Shown: positions 42,282 through 44,475 of the stretch, in pieces | Layout of the letters: the number at the start of each line of letters is the position of its first letter | How positions within the stretch are numbered: the stretch's first letter is position 1 | Source: Planctomycetia bacterium | Lineage (GTDB): Bacteria > Planctomycetota > Planctomycetia > Planctomycetales > Planctomycetaceae | Direction: 5' to 3' | NCBI GenBank assembly: GCA_016200145.1 | Contig: JACQFH010000037.1 | Coordinates: 1-44,475, forward strand | DNA length: 44,475 nt | The notes under the pieces: generated by a model | Seen by the model: only the letters and a program-made list of their open reading frames with translations | What the model was told of the DNA's origin: nothing | Databases searched by the model: none | Made by a program: the position numbers and the translations under genes

Positions 42282-43769
42282 CTACTCGTATTTCACGTCC
42301 CGGACTTCGATTTTCATTTTGCTGAGCGCGGCCACCAGCGGCAAAAACGACATGATGGGGGACACGTCTCCGTCGGAGGAAAAGCTCGAATCGCCGAACT
42401 TTATGTGGTCGGCGGCGATGCCTCCGCGCCCCAGCGTGGCATCCAGCGGGACCCACTTCCCGCGCACGTAGACTTCGGTCCACATGTGCCCGCCGAAGCT
42501 CGCCAGGCTGGGGACGTACACGAGCCCCACGGCGACGCGCGACGGAATGCCGCGGGCCCGGCACATCGCAGCCAGCAGCACGGCGTGCTCGGTACAGTCT
42601 CCGGAGAGGTCCTTGGCGACTTCGGCGGCCGAGGCCAGCAGCGTCGAGAAATTCTTCTGCTTCAGGTTCTCGGCAACCCACTTCTCCATGAGCTGCGACT
42701 GTTTCCAGGGTTCGCTCTCGTCCTTGACGGCGTCAGCCGCGTGCTTGCGCACCCGATTGTCGTCGCTCTGAATGTACTCGTTGGGCGCGAGGAACTCGCG
42801 CCCGGGATTCTGGGGCGCGCCGGCGGGGGCTTCCTCGGGGGGCGCAATGGCCGTGACGGTGAGATCGACCGCGTAGTCGCTGACCCTCTCCACCTGCTGC
42901 GTCGGCCCCGTGCTGAGCGCTTTGGCCGGGTCTTCGCCGGTAATGCTGACGCGGTACACGGCGCGGCGCGTTTCGGCGGACCTGTCGATTTTGCCGGCCT
43001 TCACCAGCGTCGCGAACGCCATGTCGACTTCTTCCCCCGTCAGCGCCTTGAGGGCTTCGTCTTTCGTGACTGTGTAAGTGGCCATGTTCGCAAAGCTGAC
43101 GATCGACTTCAGCGCGACTCCCTTTTCGTCGAGGAACTCGGTCGCCGTAATCAGCGGCGCCACGCTCTGCGAAATCGCGACCGCCAGCAATTTCCTGGAT
43201 TTGCCGCCCAAGAGCGGCACATCTTCGATGGCGCCGGCCGTCAGCGTGACGGTGCTGCGTTTTCCGAACTGGGGGTCGAATGTCTCGAGGACTCGTTTGT
43301 CGCCGGGCTTCAGCGGGTTTTCACGCAACAGCCGATCCTGGTAGGCCGGCGACTTGACCGACCGGTCCCACTTCATTTCCTTCGTCGTCGGCTTGCCGTT
43401 CGTTTCGGTTGTCAGAAACAGCTTGTCCCCTTCGACACGGCCGCTGCTGCGCAAGGGGGCGGCGGGAGGGTTCTGCATTTCAAAGCGAAACGCCAGGAGT
43501 TCCCCCTCGGGCGTCTCTTCGGAATGCGTGATGGCCTTCGTTTTCACCGATTGCTTGAAGCGGGCGATTGTCATGTTCATTTCGCTGTCGGTCATGACCA
43601 CCTCGCGCCCGTCGCGCTTGAGGCGTCCTGACGACGAACGGGCATAACCCACTCGCGATTTTCCAATGTACACGACCTGCCACGACTCCTCGAAATCCTC
43701 CAGCTCGGCGGCCGACGCGTGGGCCGCCGGGCTGGAGGATTTCGAGGAGTCGTGGCAGGTCGTGTACAT
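42282..43769 (-). CDS. Transglutaminase-like protein with disrupted 5' end
   Basis: The C-terminal domain carries the transglutaminase/protease-like triad: Cys392 in SGDCTEHAVLLAA, His428 in GGHMWTEVYVRGKW and Asp443 in VPLDAT (numbers from ATG 43769). The region before it is a long beta-rich domain, starting at about ESWQVVYIGKSRVGYARSS. The open frame extends to an ATG at 43916, but everything upstream of about 43720 is the reverse complement of the gene's own 5' part. The original start, probably with a signal peptide, is therefore missing. Related planctomycete proteins are secreted and cleave or cross-link peptides. This copy may be unexpressed, truncated or expressed from an internal start. 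Confidence 0.75.
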   Translation of the reverse strand: MYTTCHDSSKSSSPAAHASAAELEDFEESWQVVYIGKSRVGYARSSSGRLKRDGREVVMTDSEMNMTIARFKQSVKTKAITHSEETPEGELLAFRFEMQNPPAAPLRSSGRVEGDKLFLTTETNGKPTTKEMKWDRSVKSPAYQDRLLRENPLKPGDKRVLETFDPQFGKRSTVTLTAGAIEDVPLLGGKSRKLLAVAISQSVAPLITATEFLDEKGVALKSIVSFANMATYTVTKDEALKALTGEEVDMAFATLVKAGKIDRSAETRRAVYRVSITGEDPAKALSTGPTQQVERVSDYAVDLTVTAIAPPEEAPAGAPQNPGREFLAPNEYIQSDDNRVRKHAADAVKDESEPWKQSQLMEKWVAENLKQKNFSTLLASAAEVAKDLSGDCTEHAVLLAAMCRARGIPSRVAVGLVYVPSLASFGGHMWTEVYVRGKWVPLDATLGRGGIAADHIKFGDSSFSSDGDVSPIMSFLPLVAALSKMKIEVRDVKYE

Positions 43770-43818
43770 TGGAAAATCGCGAGTGGGTGATGCCCGTTCG
43801 TCGTCAGGTCGCCTCAAG
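43617..43818. repeat. 202-bp near-perfect palindrome over the transglutaminase 5' end
   Basis: The arms 43617-43713 and 43722-43818 (97 bp each) are reverse complements with three mismatches. The 8-nt centre GACGCGTG contains the palindrome ACGCGT, so the centre of symmetry is at 43717/43718. On the plus strand the right arm encodes the same protein segment as the gene does on the minus strand and ends at a TAA soon afterwards. Beyond the arms the sequences differ completely. Confidence 0.92.
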
Positions 43819-44475
43819 CCATCGGAATCATAAGTGCTTGCCCGTTGAAACGCCACGGCGCGGCAGGTCCCAACTGGACGGCGAATGAAGCTTGGAAACC
43901 GGGTAATGCACCACATATTCCGGGCGACCGGACCTGGTAATTCCGGGGGTCAGACAGAGCTTCTGAATATTTATAGAGTGAATAATGACCCATGAAATCT
44001 GAAAATGCTTCCCCCGGCGGCGCGCTCCGTATCTGCCGGGCGCACGGTGACTTGCGGCGAGCCGGAACGCGAAACGTGGCGACGCCCCGACTGACGCTCC
44101 CGCGCGTTTTTTTCCAAAAAAACGGGCGCAACAATTTTCATGGCAAGCAGTTGCGGATTATTCATCTGCAAAAAAGCGACTTTCACAAAACGGCCACTTT
44201 GACACGCGAATGCGCTGGGAATGCGCGCTTTCAGGGGCGGTTTGGGGTCATTTGAGGGCCCTGATCGTGAATAATCGGCGCCAAAATGGCATTCCTGCGC
44301 AAATTCTGGTGCGCGGGGCGCGGCGGCCGGTCTCGATCCGGGACACGCGCGGAGCAAGCTCCGCGGCTGAACGGGCGTGTGTCTGAACGCAGTGCCGCAA
44401 CGATTCGCGGCTCAGCGTTCTGCACACTGCTTCAGGAATTATTCGACCGACCACGGAATCGGGTCAATGGGGCAG
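43819..44475. other. Terminal region without a gene; hairpin and TTATTCAC sites
   Basis: No frame here has protein character. GTTTTTTT (44106-44113) and AAAAAAAC (44116-44123) form a perfect AT hairpin of unusual base composition. The 8-mer TTATTCAC occurs on the minus strand at 43978-43985 and 44267-44274, and TTATTCAT on the plus strand at 44158-44165. These resemble DnaA boxes or regulator sites. GTAATTCCGGGGGTCAGAC near 43937 looks like a short dispersed repeat. Confidence 0.4.

Noticed and set aside
43617-43818. Explaining the palindrome as a CRISPR, insertion-sequence end or rho-independent terminator
   Set aside because: It occurs once, encodes part of the neighbouring gene in both arms and has no T-tract, transposase or repeat-spacer pattern.
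1-44475. CRISPR arrays, prophage modules, rRNA genes and insertion sequences
   Set aside because: No regularly spaced direct repeats, phage structural genes, rRNA segments or transposase frames were seen.

Overview
The window looks like chromosomal DNA of a planctomycete (Planctomycetota, probably a Pirellulales/Planctomycetales-type genome). The evidence is the GC-rich sequence and protein families that are largely confined to this phylum: three PSD1-type (DUF1549/DUF1553) proteins, two DUF1501 proteins, a DUF1559 protein with an H-x9-DG tail, a WD40/caspase-like fusion, an ECF sigma factor paired with a Ser/Thr kinase, and a secreted peptidase with an LEPR-like N-terminal motif. This assignment is inference from gene content.

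Layout. 1-6.5 kb (minus strand): a Ser/Thr kinase cut by the window edge, its ECF sigma factor, an NPCBM-type exported protein and a large WD40 protein whose C-terminal caspase-like domain has lost its catalytic residues. Small dispersed repeats sit between and inside these gene ends. 6.7-7.7 kb: a decayed glycosyltransferase. 7.7-14 kb (minus): a Tat-exported protein of unknown function, a DUF1501 protein and a cytochrome-c/PSD1 protein. 14.2-18.7 kb (minus): a tight run of FAD oxidoreductase, APH-like/P-loop kinase fusion, methyltransferase and DUF1559 protein. 18.7-21 kb (plus): a stress cluster (small heat-shock protein, BON protein, 77-aa protein, universal stress protein) preceded by a promoter and two tandem intrinsic terminators. 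21.2-27.4 kb (plus): a three-gene PSD1 / DUF1501 / PPC-domain operon. 27.4 kb: tRNA-Arg(ACG) on the minus strand.

27.6-33.2 kb (minus) is the most unusual region. It holds a compact cassette without signal peptides: a subtilase (S8), a small basic protein that resembles a free-standing subtilisin propeptide and overlaps the subtilase by 4 nt, a two-HKD phospholipase-D-type protein, and an alpha/beta-hydrolase fused to a second subtilase. The last gene is interrupted by three single-base frameshifts, each at a G/C run. I do not recognise this combination as a described system. It is the best candidate for something new.

33.5-44.5 kb: a small membrane protein, an orphan PSD1 protein, a secreted sedolisin (S53) with C-terminal repeats, a TlpA-like thioredoxin, a PaiB-like FMN protein and a transglutaminase-like protein. 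The 5' end of the transglutaminase gene lies in a nearly perfect 202-bp palindrome that appears to have replaced its original start. The last about 560 bases have no convincing gene.
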